64,000 nt of DNA, from the NCBI RefSeq assembly GCF_001949145.1, contig NW_019091379.1, forward strand, positions 1,119,259-1,183,258, given 5' to 3'. The notes beneath the pieces are model-generated. The model was given only the letters and a program-made list of their open reading frames with translations, made no database searches and was not told the origin of the DNA. Positions 25,820-35,890 of this stretch are shown here, in pieces. The translations under genes were made by a program, and so were the position numbers. This DNA is from Acanthaster planci (Eukaryota; Echinodermata; Asteroidea; Valvatida; Acanthasteridae). Every line of letters starts with the position of its first letter. The stretch's first letter is position 1.

Positions 25820-26370
25820 GAAGCTTTTACCAATCCGTCATAATTTGAGTGAGTGTGGTTTGCGTTCGGCAATTTTTTTGTATTGTCCAGTTTTGTATAC
25901 GGCTGGTGTGTGGTTTATCTAACATTAAATGTGATCCAGATTCGTTCAGGGCATTGCTAGAAATATGATGGGTCAGGAACCTTGTTGCATAGAAGTAAAA
26001 AATTTCGTGGTTCAATGGAAAGCTAAGAGAGTATAAAAATTTTTTTGAGGTTGCAAGCAGAATCGGGAGACTTGTTACTGGTTCGAAAGCTTTCTTGAGG
26101 CCTAGATGTAGATTCGGGTACCGCCAGTGACCGTTGAGGGCGGTGAGCTGAAGCGCGATGCCGGTTTAATCTGAGCTGACACGCCTTTGGATTCTGCAGT
26201 TGGAAATGAGAAGTAATTTAGAATCGATATAAGGCGGTTTACGGCTCCGTCCATTTCATGTAGACGTACATGTAACTAGAGGAAGAAAATTCTGTCCTCT
26301 ATGACAGAGGGCACAATGTTGACTCTTAATAAATTTCGGCAAAACTTCAATATATTAACATTCTAGATTT

Positions 26371-26649
26371 TTAACAATGATGCTGGTGATCGTATGTGAC
26401 GCCTGTCTTCTTTGCGTCATACTCACGGGGTTGTTGGCTGCCGTAAGCACCGCCTATCAGAGTTCCCAGGCCCCGGTGTCCACCCCCCGCCGTAGCGAAA
26501 GGCGACACGGCAGAGGCTGCCGGCGGCCGTCCCGTCCATCCCCGCGCAGCCACCGGCTTGTCCTCCAGTTTTTCCTGCAGTTCACGAGTCAGTTTGATCT
26601 CGCGAGGAGTAGGGGTGTATTTGGTCTGCGATACGATGTCCAGCAGCAC
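26371..26649 (-). CDS. Helical protein gene, last exon
   Basis: It runs on the minus strand from VLLDIVSQTKYTPTPREIKL to a stop (TAA at 26373-26371) after YDHQHHC. The acceptor is TATCACAG just before 26649. An alternative AAAAG acceptor nine bases upstream would add VSQ in frame. The exon is GC-rich and keeps one frame open for 92 codons, unlike its surroundings. Confidence 0.7.
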   Translation of the reverse strand: MLLDIVSQTKYTPTPREIKLTRELQEKLEDKPVAARGWTGRPPAASAVSPFATAGGGHRGLGTLIGGAYGSQQPREYDAKKTGVTYDHQHHC

Positions 26650-29600
26650 CTGTGATACCTTTTGATTAACCGATAAAACCTTGAATTGCTGCAGGCTGAT
26701 TACTGCACGCTTTACTTTAGGTCTTTAAAATTTGGGAATAATTTACTTTTTATAAAAGGCACTTCAGATTTGTTCAGTTTGCATAAAGTTTCAAAATATG
26801 TTCCTGCTGTCATCTTGGCGAGATTCTCTTGGCCGAAGGGAATGAAGTGGACTGATAATACCACTCCTTGGAGGTTTTGATTTTCAGATAGTCTGTAAAC
26901 ATTTTTCTTTCTCTAATAATTCGTCTCAATTAATTGCGGGCAAGACGGAAATGAGGGAATTTGTTTGCTTATAATGTTAGTAATTTGGGAATTTGAATCA
27001 CGTTGGAAATTTGTGATAGATCGTAGAATGCGTCTTTGCGTTTGTCCTTTTGATATCTTTGTTTGTTTTGTTTGTTTTTAATGGATATGTGTACATGTGA
27101 GTAGGTCCAAACAATTCCGCCATACCTTACTACTCTCGGAAAAGAAGACGTTCTGCCCCTTAAACATCGCTCCGAGAACAGAAGTGGCAAATTCACTTGT
27201 TCTGTTTGCGCTGAAATAAGAGGTGATAAAATGTCAAGTGTAAGAAGCCAAAATACGTATTGCTCCCCAACAAGTATTCGTCGAGAATATGAGCCTCGAG
27301 CTGGCCCAAGAGAGGGCGCGATTTCCTAGCACCGGAGGCTCCTTTGGTCGGATGCCGCGGAATTGAAGTTTGCAGGTTCAACAACGACTATAAAATGCAC
27401 GCGTTATGGTCGCATTGCTACCAACAAAATGAACGCTTTCGACCAACACGGCTCTTTTCAAGCGATGAGGGGGGTGTTTCTGCTCGAGGCGGACACTTAA
27501 ACTTTATAAAAAAAATCTTACAAGATTCATGTTAATAGCCCGCCATGTCGTCGCTCAAAATTATTGGTCATCCATACTATACGCTCACATCTGCTTCTAA
27601 ATTTTGACTGAGAATTGAGGGTGGTGACTGTTTTATACCAGTGTATGAGCAAAGTAACACCAGCAAAAAGGTTATCCCTGTGAAATAAGCCAAGCCGAAA
27701 GATTTATGCCAAATCTCGTACAACCGCTTAAGTTTTTTTTTTTTTCACTTCGGACTAAATATCAAGGTGCTAAACTTGCGGTCAGACAATTCATATGTCA
27801 ATCGATAAATATTTGCCAAACCTGTCACGAAATCAAAATCTCAGGTTCCCCCATGTCCTTTTCCCTCAGATATTTGTTCCAAAAGGTAGTCCCAATGTTT
27901 CCTGCCAAAAGTGTATCCCGAGGGAACCTTGTTTTACAGTTCTGATAACAAAATACTGGACACAGTAAGTTGCAGGGCACCATTTTTACTCTTCTGGGGA
28001 ATGTCTCAAGCCCCCTAAGTACCACACATCTGCCAGAATACCCCGGCGTACCTGGATACAGGTGAATCGTCTGCTTCGGTGTCACTGTACTCTTGGCTGT
28101 AGCGTCGTAAGTTGTCTCCGACATCGTGTGTTTCCTTGATGAAGTTCTCAACAAGTGTGTTTTCATCCTGGTTGAAGCAGAGTAGAAAAAAAGAAAAGAA
28201 AAAGCAGGAAAAGGGATCAGGGAAAGAAGAAATACGGGAACTTCATGTTGAAATCATCTTTACAAAGATTTGAATCAAAAGAAAACTCATTTTTGGCATT
28301 TTTTGTTTGAATAAGTTGTTCTTCTGAAGTTGCCAGGCACGTTTGTGAAAAATCGCAAATTTCCCCTCCCATTCTAAGTTAATTAAATCCAGGGATCACG
28401 CCACAAGTGTGTGCTTAAATCGTCTGGGTATTGTCTATTTTTACCTATGAAATTGTTTCTCTTCTGGGATCTTGGATCTAGGATTAACATCCCCCTGTAT
28501 AATTTTTGGGATTGAAGTTTATGTTTCACAAATCGATGTGACAGACAGCAGTAATGAAGAGAAATGAAGTATTCGACGCTCAAGAAGTTTGTCCAATGCT
28601 ATAAAGCTGAAATGGGGCAAAATAGATTTTCTCTAAATCCATATTTCTTCGTCCGCAACATTATCCTGACACCCAAATAAATGTCTTGATGAGCCCCACC
28701 GTTTTAAAGTATCTCCAGGGGAGACTTCCACCCTCCCCATACGCACCTGAAACTTGAAGATCAAGATACGTCCAGTGTCAATTATTTGGGTATTAAAACA
28801 AGAAGGACTCATAGATCAGATGGACCTACCTGAAGAGCCCGCTGGAATTCATTGGACCGTGGCAGTAACTCTCCGTAGTGTTCGGCCACCGTGTCGTTAA
28901 CTGCTTTCAGGCAAGTCTGCATATCTTCAGAATTATGACAAGTGTGACTTAATGGTAAAAATAGTCAACGTTTTATGCACTGTCTTTGATTGTCAGTCGG
29001 TTCGTCGGGTATGGCCAGGTTAGGGGAGTCAGTCGACGGATAATGTTGGACCACGCATTGAAGAGATCTACTGTCAGACTTGAATCTGAGTCCTTGCTAG
29101 AGGATTAGGCAATTCAAATCATTTTTCAGGTTCTGGACGAGGAATCTCCTCATTCATTCTCTGTCTTTGAAGTTTATCGTACAGATCTTGGCTCAAAGAG
29201 GAATATTCACACGACTAAGTCTTAAAATCGCCTACCTTTCAAGCTTTGCTCGAATTGGGATAGATCTTGCTTGAATTTTGACTGCACCTGAGAATACACA
29301 TCAAATGCAATGACTTACCGATTGGTTCTTAGAATTTAGCATGATGAATTGACCAGGATCGCAAAGAACTTGACTACTATCAACTTGCATAAATGTTTCG
29401 TGCACTAACCGAGAAGTAACTGAGAAAAAAAATCATCTCTTTGGTGAGTAGGGGGGAAAATTAGCATTCTAAAAATCACTTATATGAAGCTTGATATTGT
29501 CTGAGTCATATCAACTATTCAGGGCCCAATTTTGGATTTAATTTGAGTATGATCCTATACTGCAAATGGTTAAACCCCGTGGCCTTGATGGCAGGCAACT

Positions 29601-29892
29601 GATCAACCACAATCGTTAAACCTGCACCCTTTGAACTAATGCAAAGTAACGTCCTATTTTCTATACAATTTTCCGGGAGCACCCAAATGAACCATTCTTA
29701 ATAGTTTTGTTAGGCATTTTCCTGTTAGGGGTGCACCCTGGTAAATAGGCACAGGAGCCGTCTGCCGAGCTCATTAATAAATTTATACGCAAAGTAAAGC
29801 GAGATACATCTACAGTCACAGGGATGCAAATATTCATGATCCCCACTCACCAGACAGCAAACCAAACCCTCAAGTCGCACTTTGGCCTTGTC
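26371..29892 (-). CDS. Unrecognised small helical protein gene (3' part, six exons)
   Basis: Six minus-strand exons (29892-29851, 29287-29236, 28924-28830, 28167-28052, 27210-27126, 26649-26371) join in compatible phases to about 222 residues with a stop. I do not recognise the family. The first ~100 residues look helical and rich in Gln, Glu and Lys (FKQDLSQFEQSLKDMQTCLK, AEHYGELLPRSNEFQRAL, ENFIKETHDVGDNLRRYSQE). A short acidic turn (SDTEADDSPVS) and a second helical part (REIKLTRELQEKLEDK) follow, then a Gly/Ala/Pro-rich tail with GGGHRGLGTLIGGAYGSQQ. No signal peptide or membrane segment is visible, so an intracellular scaffold or coiled-coil role is a guess. The 5' end lies in the duplicated region at 29-35 kb. 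Introns show nothing else apart from the repeat listed at 27290. Confidence 0.7.
27126..27210 (-). CDS. Helical protein gene, fifth visible exon
   Basis: It is 85 bases, with acceptor TTATTTCAG and donor AAG|GTATGG, phase 2 in and phase 0 out. It encodes SANRTSEFATSVLGAMFKGQ and then NVFFSESSK. The first base completes a Ser codon begun at 28052. Confidence 0.7.
27290..27494. repeat. Dispersed ~190-base repeat, copy 2
   Basis: It shares GAGAGGGCGCGATTTCCTAG, CGGAGGCTCCTTTGGTCGGA, CTACCAACAAAATGAACGCT and the end TTTCTGCTCGAGGCGGA with copies at 20739 and 39190. Confidence 0.85.
28052..28167 (-). CDS. Helical protein gene, fourth visible exon
   Basis: It is 116 bases, with acceptor CAACCAG and donor AG|GTACGC, phase 0 in and phase 2 out. 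It encodes DENTLVENFIKETHDVGDNL and then RRYSQEYSDTEADDSPVS. Confidence 0.75.
28830..28924 (-). CDS. Helical protein gene, third visible exon
   Basis: It is 95 bases, with donor CAG|GTAGGT and acceptor TCTGAAG (weak pyrimidine tract), phase 1 in and phase 0 out. It encodes DMQTCLKAVNDTVAEHYGEL and then LPRSNEFQRALQ. Confidence 0.72.
29236..29287 (-). CDS. Helical protein gene, second visible exon
   Basis: It is a 52-base exon with acceptor ATTCTCAG and donor AAAG|GTAGGC, phase 0 in and phase 1 out. It encodes VQSKFKQDLSQFEQSLK. Its phases fit both neighbours. Confidence 0.68.
29851..29892 (-). CDS. 42-base exon of the helical protein gene, copy 1
   Basis: The acceptor is TCAAATTTAG and the donor is CTG|GTGAGT, phase 0 to phase 0. 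It encodes DKAKVRLEGLVCCL. It precedes the 29287 exon in frame. A perfect copy with both splice sites lies at 35160-35201. Confidence 0.55.
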
Positions 29893-31462
29893 CTAAATTT
29901 GAAACATGCTCATCATTTTGTTTACACAATGCCAGCAGCATAGGTTGGTACAGGTGAGGTAATTTAAACCTATCAGTACAACAAAGTAGTAAACAAACAA
30001 AGCAAAGACAAAGCAAAACAAATACAAAAACAAAAGCAACACCAACATTCTTTGATAAATTTCGTGAGGATTTTCCTCTTAGGGGTGCACCCTGGTAAAT
30101 AGGCACAGGACCCGTCTGCCGAGCTCATTAATAAAATTTATACGCAAAATATTCTATATCAAAGGGTCCTGAGAGCCGTGGAAATGGGGAACTGAAGAAA
30201 TATGAGACTGGACCTCTGGCCCGGACTCAGGGCTTCCAGTTCTGAGCAATCTGGATGCAGTGGGGTCCGAAAGTGGTACTATTTAGCCGTTTCGCAGAGG
30301 GATGCATTTTCAAAATGGCTATACTTTTCCTGGCAGTGAAATTTCCTTCATTTTAGGGGTGGTCTGCTTTAGGTGAGAATTTCTCAAAAATTTATCGGTC
30401 TTCCTACCAAAAATTGAAAGGAAAATGAAAGAGGACATGTGGAACATCATTTTTCTGTGCAGCCTGAACACCTGTGAGAGTTGTGAGCATTTTTTTAATA
30501 TTTGTGAAGTATGGAGATTTATCACTGCTGTCATGGAAATTTATTTGCTGCGGTGCACCAATAGACGTTACAGTGTCACATAAAAGGGCACTTCCAAGGT
30601 TCCAAGGAATACAATCGGTATAATTATATTAAATACACTGTGAGCAGCAGCGTAGCAAGACTTCTCACTGCCAGAGGGGGGTGACATGGGGGAACTGGAT
30701 GTTACAGTGGGGGGAGCAAGTTCCAAAATTTTCTTAATACTATTTCCTATCTGTTCCTTTTTCAGGAGGCCAACAGAAGTACGGGAGGCATTCCCCCTCC
30801 CTTAAGCCCGCCCCCTCCTTGGCTAGGCTATGCAACTGACTGTGAAGCACTGGTGGGGAAGTATCAGACTTATTGCAATTCCTCCACTGAAGAGGTGTCA
30901 ACATCTCAGTTTATAAAAAAAAAAGCTCTGTCGAGGGGGGTCAGAACTGTTCAGTCAGTTATACTTGAAATCCCCACTCTCTTGCGATACTGAACGAACG
31001 CATGTAGACAGTGCTTTCCTAACCCATTGCAAAATAGAACGTTTATCCCTTGTAGATTTGTTGATATGGTAATACATGTTCTTAACTTATTAAGTGTTTT
31101 TCATAATCTAATTTCACCGCCCCGATTTTGCTTTGTTTGCCGTCCCGATTTTCATATTATCACCGTCACTTTTTTGAAAATGTGCATCCTGTTCTACTCT
31201 GCCACCCCTGGGCTTTGTTGCTGATTAGGATTAGACGGAATATCCTTGTAAAATTAAAAGACGATTGTTTTGGGCGTTTTGCAGTTGCATGCACGTTTAT
31301 AGTTGACATGGACTTACTGCTTCTCCCAATGCCGTCTGTTTGCGGACAGGTTTACCGATGAACGCCATTGTCTTCAGTTGTATTTTATGTCGATGTCTGC
31401 AGCAGCAATTTCCAATTCACAAAAGCTCACTGGTAGACAAGGAAAATCAAGCAGAGCTTCAC

Positions 31463-31489
31463 CTGACTTCGGGAGACTGGTTGCCTCAT
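31463..31489 (-). CDS. Possible first coding exon, copy A
   Basis: On the minus strand ATG at 31489 opens MRQPVSRSQ, followed by CAG|GTGAAG, and it would join in phase 0 to the 42-base exon. The same sequence lies at 34267-34241 below a promoter-like region. This is an inference from reading frame and splice site only. Confidence 0.25.
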
Positions 31490-31522
31490 CTCACGCTTAG
31501 AGTTCTGCCCACGGAAACGGCA

Positions 31523-32230
31523 NNNNNNNNNNNNNNNNNNNNNNNNNNNNNNNNNNNNNNNNNNNNNNNNNNNNNNNNNNNNNNNNNNNNNNNNNNNNNN
31601 NNNNNNNNNNNNNNNNNNNNNNNNNNNNNNNNNNNNNNNNNNNNNNNNNNNNNNNNNNNNNNNNNNNNNNNNNNNNNNNNNNNNNNNNNNNNNNNNNNNN
31701 NNNNNNNNNNNNNNNNNNNNNNNNNNNNNNNNNNNNNNNNNNNNNNNNNNNNNNNNNNNNNNNNNNNNNNNNNNNNNNNNNNNNNNNNNNNNNNNNNNNN
31801 NNNNNNNNNNNNNNNNNNNNNNNNNNNNNNNNNNNNNNNNNNNNNNNNNNNNNNNNNNNNNNNNNNNNNNNNNNNNNNNNNNNNNNNNNNNNNNNNNNNN
31901 NNNNNNNNNNNNNNNNNNNNNNNNNNNNNNNNNNNNNNNNNNNNNNNNNNNNNNNNNNNNNNNNNNNNNNNNNNNNNNNNNNNNNNNNNNNNNNNNNNNN
32001 NNNNNNNNNNNNNNNNNNNNNNNNNNNNNNNNNNNNNNNNNNNNNNNNNNNNNNNNNNNNNNNNNNNNNNNNNNNNNNNNNNNNNNNNNNNNNNNNNNNN
32101 NNNNNNNNNNNNNNNNNNNNNNNNNNNNNNNNNNNNNNNNNNNNNNNNNNNNNNNNNNNNNNNNNNNNNNNNNNNNNNNNNNNNNNNNNNNNNNNNNNNN
32201 NNNNNNNNNNNNNNNNNNNNNNNNNNNNNN
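31523..32230. other. Assembly gap (708 N)
   Basis: It is a run of N inside the tandem duplication. The sequence after the gap (32231-32313) matches 29989-30070, so the hidden bases probably include another copy of the 42-base exon region. Confidence 0.98.
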
Positions 32231-32929
32231 GTAAACAAACAAAGCAAAGACAAAGCAAAACAAATACAAAAACAAAAGCAACACCAACATTCTTTGATAA
32301 ATTTCGTGAGGAGAAAACATTTGAACTAATGCAAAGTAACGTCCTATTTCCTTATGAATTTCCCGGAAGCACCCAAATGAACCATTCTTAATAGTTTTGT
32401 TAGCCATTTTCCTGTTAGGGGTGCACCCTGGTAAATAGGCACAGGAGCCGTCCGCCGAGCTCATTAATAAATTTATACGCAAAATATTCTTTATTAGAGG
32501 GTCCTGAGAGCCATGGAACTGAGGAATTGAAGAAATATGGCACTGAACCTCTGGCCCGGACTCAGGGCTTCCAGTTCTGAGCAATTTGGATGCAGTGGGG
32601 TCCGAAAGTGGTACTATTTAGCCGTTTCGCAGAGGGATGCATTTTCAAAATGGCTATACTTTTCCTGGCAGTGAAATTTCCTTTATTTAAGGGGTGGTCT
32701 GCTTTAGGTGAGAATTTCTCAAAAATTTATCGGTCTACCTACCAAAAATTGAAAGGAAAATGAAAGAGGACATGTCGAACATCATTTTTCTGTGCAGCCT
32801 GAAAACTTGTGAGAGTTGTGAGTATGTTTTAAATATTTGTGAAGTATGGAGATTTATCACTGCTGTCTATGGGAATTTATTTGCTGCGGTGCACCCTTAG
32901 ACGTTACAGTGTCACATAAAATGCACTTA

Positions 32930-33379
32930 CTATACATTTGTATAGTGCGTCCTCTATCGCTGAAGGTTTGTGCTCCTCCTGGATACAAGTTGCCCAGGAA
33001 ACGAAAAGCCAGCACAATAAATGACGATTTTTTCTCAGAAATAAAAAATCCCTATCGAGATAGACTAGGCTGTCAAAACTTCAGTCGGCACACGACCGAC
33101 TGCGCAGCCTGTGTGCTCAGTCGTCTTTCGTCAAAATATAGAAGTCGTGATGGGCTTGTCACCATGAATCTACGCCATCATGGAGACTGGACAAGCGATC
33201 AGAGATGTGTCGATCTGTCCCCCATCAACGCCCCAGACAAAAGCTAGAAGATGACTTTGTGAGATTACTTTCTCTTAATTAAAACAAACTTACAACCGGC
33301 AGCAGAAACTGTCGGGTGGGAACGACCATCGTTTGGCCACAATACGAATGCAGCCAATTGAAGAAAATTCATGTAAGGA
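32930..33379. mobile_element. Insertion present in only one duplicate
   Basis: Unit A reads ACATAAAAGGGCACTTCCAA straight into GGTTCCAAGGAATACAATCG. Unit B has about 450 extra bases between the equivalent points. The block holds the end of a 133-codon plus-strand ORF (codons for KLPRKRKASTINDDF and later SRLSSKYRSRDG), which I do not recognise. It is either an insertion in B or a deletion in A. Confidence 0.6.
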
Positions 33380-34240
33380 GGTTCCAAGGAATATAATCGG
33401 TATAATTATATTAAATGCACTGTGAGCAGCAGCGTAGCAAGACTTCTCACTGCCAGAGGGGGATTAACATGGGGGAACTGGATGTTACAGTGGGGGGAGC
33501 AAGTTCCAAAATTTTCTTAATACTATTTCCTATCTGTTCCTTTTTCAGGAGGCCAACAGAAGTACGGGAGGCATTCCCCCTCCCTTAAGCCCGCCCTTCC
33601 TTGGCTAGGCTATGCAACTGACTGTGAAGCACTGGTGGGGAAGTATCAGACTTATTGCAATTCCTCCACTGAAGAGGTGTCAACATCTCAGTTTATAAAA
33701 AAAGCTCGGTCGAGGGAGTCAGAACTGTTCAGTCAGTTATACTTGAAATCCCCACTCTCTTGCGATACTGAACGAACGCATGTAGACAGTGCTTTCCTAA
33801 CCCATTGCAAAATAGAACGTTTATCCCTTGTAGATTTGTTGATTTGGTAATACCTGTTCTTAAATTATTCAGTGTTTTTCATAATCTAATTTCACCGCCC
33901 CGATTTTGCTTTGTTTGCCGTCCCGATTTTCATATTATCACCGTCACTTTTTTGAAAATGTGCATCCTGTTCTACTCTGCCACCCCTGGGCTTTGTTGCT
34001 GATTAGGATTAGACGGAATATCCTTGTAAAATTAAAAGACGATTGTTTTTGGCGTTTTGCAGTTGCATGCACGTTTATAGTTGACATGGACTTACTGCTT
34101 CTCCCAATGCCGTCTGTTTGCGGACAGGTTTACCGATGAACGCCATTGTCTTCAGTTGTATTTTATGTCGATGTCTGCAGCAGCAATTTCCAATTCACAA
34201 AAGCTCACTGGTAGACAAGGAAAATCAAGCAGAGCTTCAC

Positions 34241-34267
34241 CTGACTTCGGGAGACTGGTTGCCTCAT
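34241..34267 (-). CDS. Possible first coding exon, copy B
   Basis: It has the same MRQPVSRSQ and CAG|GTGAAG as the 31489 copy. Going down the minus strand it follows the CRE/GC-box patch at 34300-34450. The call is tentative. Confidence 0.28.
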
Positions 34268-34289
34268 CTCAAGCTTAGAATTCTGCCCA

Positions 34290-34450
34290 CGGAAACGGCG
34301 TTACGGCAACGGGAACAAACGCTCGCGTCGATAACGTAACAATGCACCACAACAGAGGAGAATGACGTCACAGATACGCGTTATGGAGCGTGCGTTGACG
34401 TGGGCGGGATTAGGCCATTATTCTGAACACGTGGGTACTTTTTCTTGAGG
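34290..34450 (-). promoter_or_regulatory. Promoter-like CpG patch (CRE, GC box, X-box-like site)
   Basis: The patch contains a palindromic TGACGTCA at 34364-34371, a GGGCGGG at 34403-34409, GTTACGGCAAC at 34310-34320 (two RFX-like half-sites), and many CG dinucleotides in otherwise CG-poor DNA. The minus-strand helical protein gene lies downstream. Direction is inferred. Confidence 0.4.
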
Positions 34451-35101
34451 GGGGCATCCTTCCATTCTACGCACGCTTTCAACAAAGACGGGTGAGGAAC
34501 TTACAAAGGAAGTTTTAATTTGGAATTTGTAGTTTCAGTTTAATTGCCTACTGAAAAAGGAAGCTTTCACCCTCAATTATATGAAACGAAATGCGTTCCA
34601 CCTGATAATAATTACTACATGAGGCTTACCACTTTTATTTCAAATTCCGATAAGGTCAATCTATAGAAATTATACGACTTAATACAGGCACTTTTCCACT
34701 CAGCAATTACCAAGTTACAAGATCAACGAAATAACAATATTAAATACAGTTTGAAGACTTATTTTCATTTAAAAATAATTTCTTATAGTTTTATCATATA
34801 ATATTGTATAGCTTACTATTTTCGTTTGAAAATGGCGAACTCAATGAGTTTTTATTGTTTTAAATTTAATATCTGTGTTCGTTACCATTGCTAACCAACC
34901 TAAATTTGATCATAAATCTGCAGGTTTTTAAACATTCCTAATGTAAATTTCCATTTACCTTATATTACGTGAACACCATTGTGATTTTCATCAAGAAAGA
35001 GCAACCTTAATCAGACACATGCACCAATAACAGAAAAACAATCTAATCAAAACCTTGATCGTAGTAATTGCGCCACAGAAATGACAAACAACAAATAAGC
35101 G

Positions 35102-35363
35102 AGTAAAGCGAGATACATCTACAATCACAGGGATGCAAATATTCATGATCCCCACTCACCAGACAGCAAACCAAACCCTCAAGTCGCACTTTGGCCTTGT
35201 CCTAAATTTGAAACATGCTCATCATTTTGTTTACACAATGCCAGCAGCATAGGTTGGTACAGGTGAGGTAATTTAAACCTATCACTACAACAAAGTAATA
35301 AACAAACAAAGCAAAGACAAAGCAAAACTAATACAAAAAACAAAAGCAACACCAACATTCTTT
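35102..35363. repeat. Tandem duplication, partial unit C
   Basis: It is a near-identical copy of 29793-30060, including the 42-base exon and its flanking splice sites and the A/C-rich run after it. Confidence 0.9.
35160..35201 (-). CDS. 42-base exon of the helical protein gene, copy 2
   Basis: It is identical in sequence and splice sites to 29851-29892. Being phase 0 to phase 0, it could be skipped or included without changing the frame. It lies upstream of the putative first exon B, so it may be a relic unless the true start is further right. Confidence 0.4.
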
Positions 35364-35665
35364 TACAGCCATGAAGGACAGGCAATTTGTTTCTCAAGCA
35401 AATAATCTAAAGGCAGATATTCTGCTTATAACTCTAGCGACCCATGCCACTCTTACAATTATACACGACCCACCTTGACTGTAACTCTCCCATTTAAAAT
35501 ACTTGCATATACTGGTGTGAAGTTATACCAATTATTACTTAAATGTGTATTATGTAATGACAATCAGCAGCCTACTGGCAGAGATTCCTGACAGTTACAC
35601 GATGATAAAGTGATTCACAAACAAGCAGGGTATAATGCCTGACTAGGTTTGGGAGCAAAACATAG

Positions 35666-35890
35666 GAAAAGACTGACTGGGGTGGGATCGAACCTCTGAC
35701 CTCGAGAAGACAACACAATGTGTCGAAAACAACCGTGTTGCTAGGCCCCACGTTTGCCTCTTCTCAGTTATTGATCTTGGGGGCGCTAATTAAGTCACAA
35801 GAACAAGGCTAAGGCACCTTTGCAGGTGGAGCACAGCTGTGTAGCAACCCATAGGTCCCAGGTTCAACCCCTACTCCTGTCACTTCACTG
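35666..35890. repeat. tRNA-derived SINE-like fragments
   Basis: GGTGGGATCGAACCTCTGAC at 35681 is an inverted tRNA B-box (GGTTCGATCCC on the minus strand). CCAGGTTCAACCCCTACTCC at 35858 is a B-box-like element on the plus strand. They look like pieces of tRNA-derived repeats and not functional tRNAs, because no acceptor-stem pairing was found. Confidence 0.45.

Larger units (their letters stand above)
18285..26370. other. 3' UTR of amphiphysin and/or intergenic DNA
   Basis: No exon of a known family was found. Long T and A runs (for example 21477-21494, 23889-23910) and low GC fit a long 3' UTR. Candidate AATAAA signals on the plus strand are at 20360-20365 and 25814-25819. The true transcript end cannot be chosen by eye. 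A short tandem repeat of a TCGTGCATTGAAAATGTGCA unit lies at about 23251-23310. Confidence 0.5.
29631..31522. repeat. Tandem duplication, unit A
   Basis: The sequence 30081-31522 is nearly identical to 32418-34301 except for a block of roughly 450 bases present only in the second copy. The part 29793-30060 is nearly identical to 35102-35363. A motif AGGGGTGCACCCTGGTAAAT plus about 45 more bases occurs at 29728, 30081 and 32418. The unit ends at the assembly gap. Confidence 0.92.
32231..34301. repeat. Tandem duplication, unit B
   Basis: This is the second copy of unit A. It carries a block at about 32930-33379 that is absent from unit A, where the junction lies near 30592. Apart from that block the two copies differ at scattered bases only. 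Confidence 0.92.

Noticed and set aside
31340-32584. ORFs of 250-385 codons on both strands
   Set aside because: They are open only because the 708-base N gap translates as X.
32846-33247. 133-codon plus-strand ORF
   Set aside because: It spans the edge of the insertion specific to unit B and resembles no protein I know. Kept only as part of the mobile-element entry.
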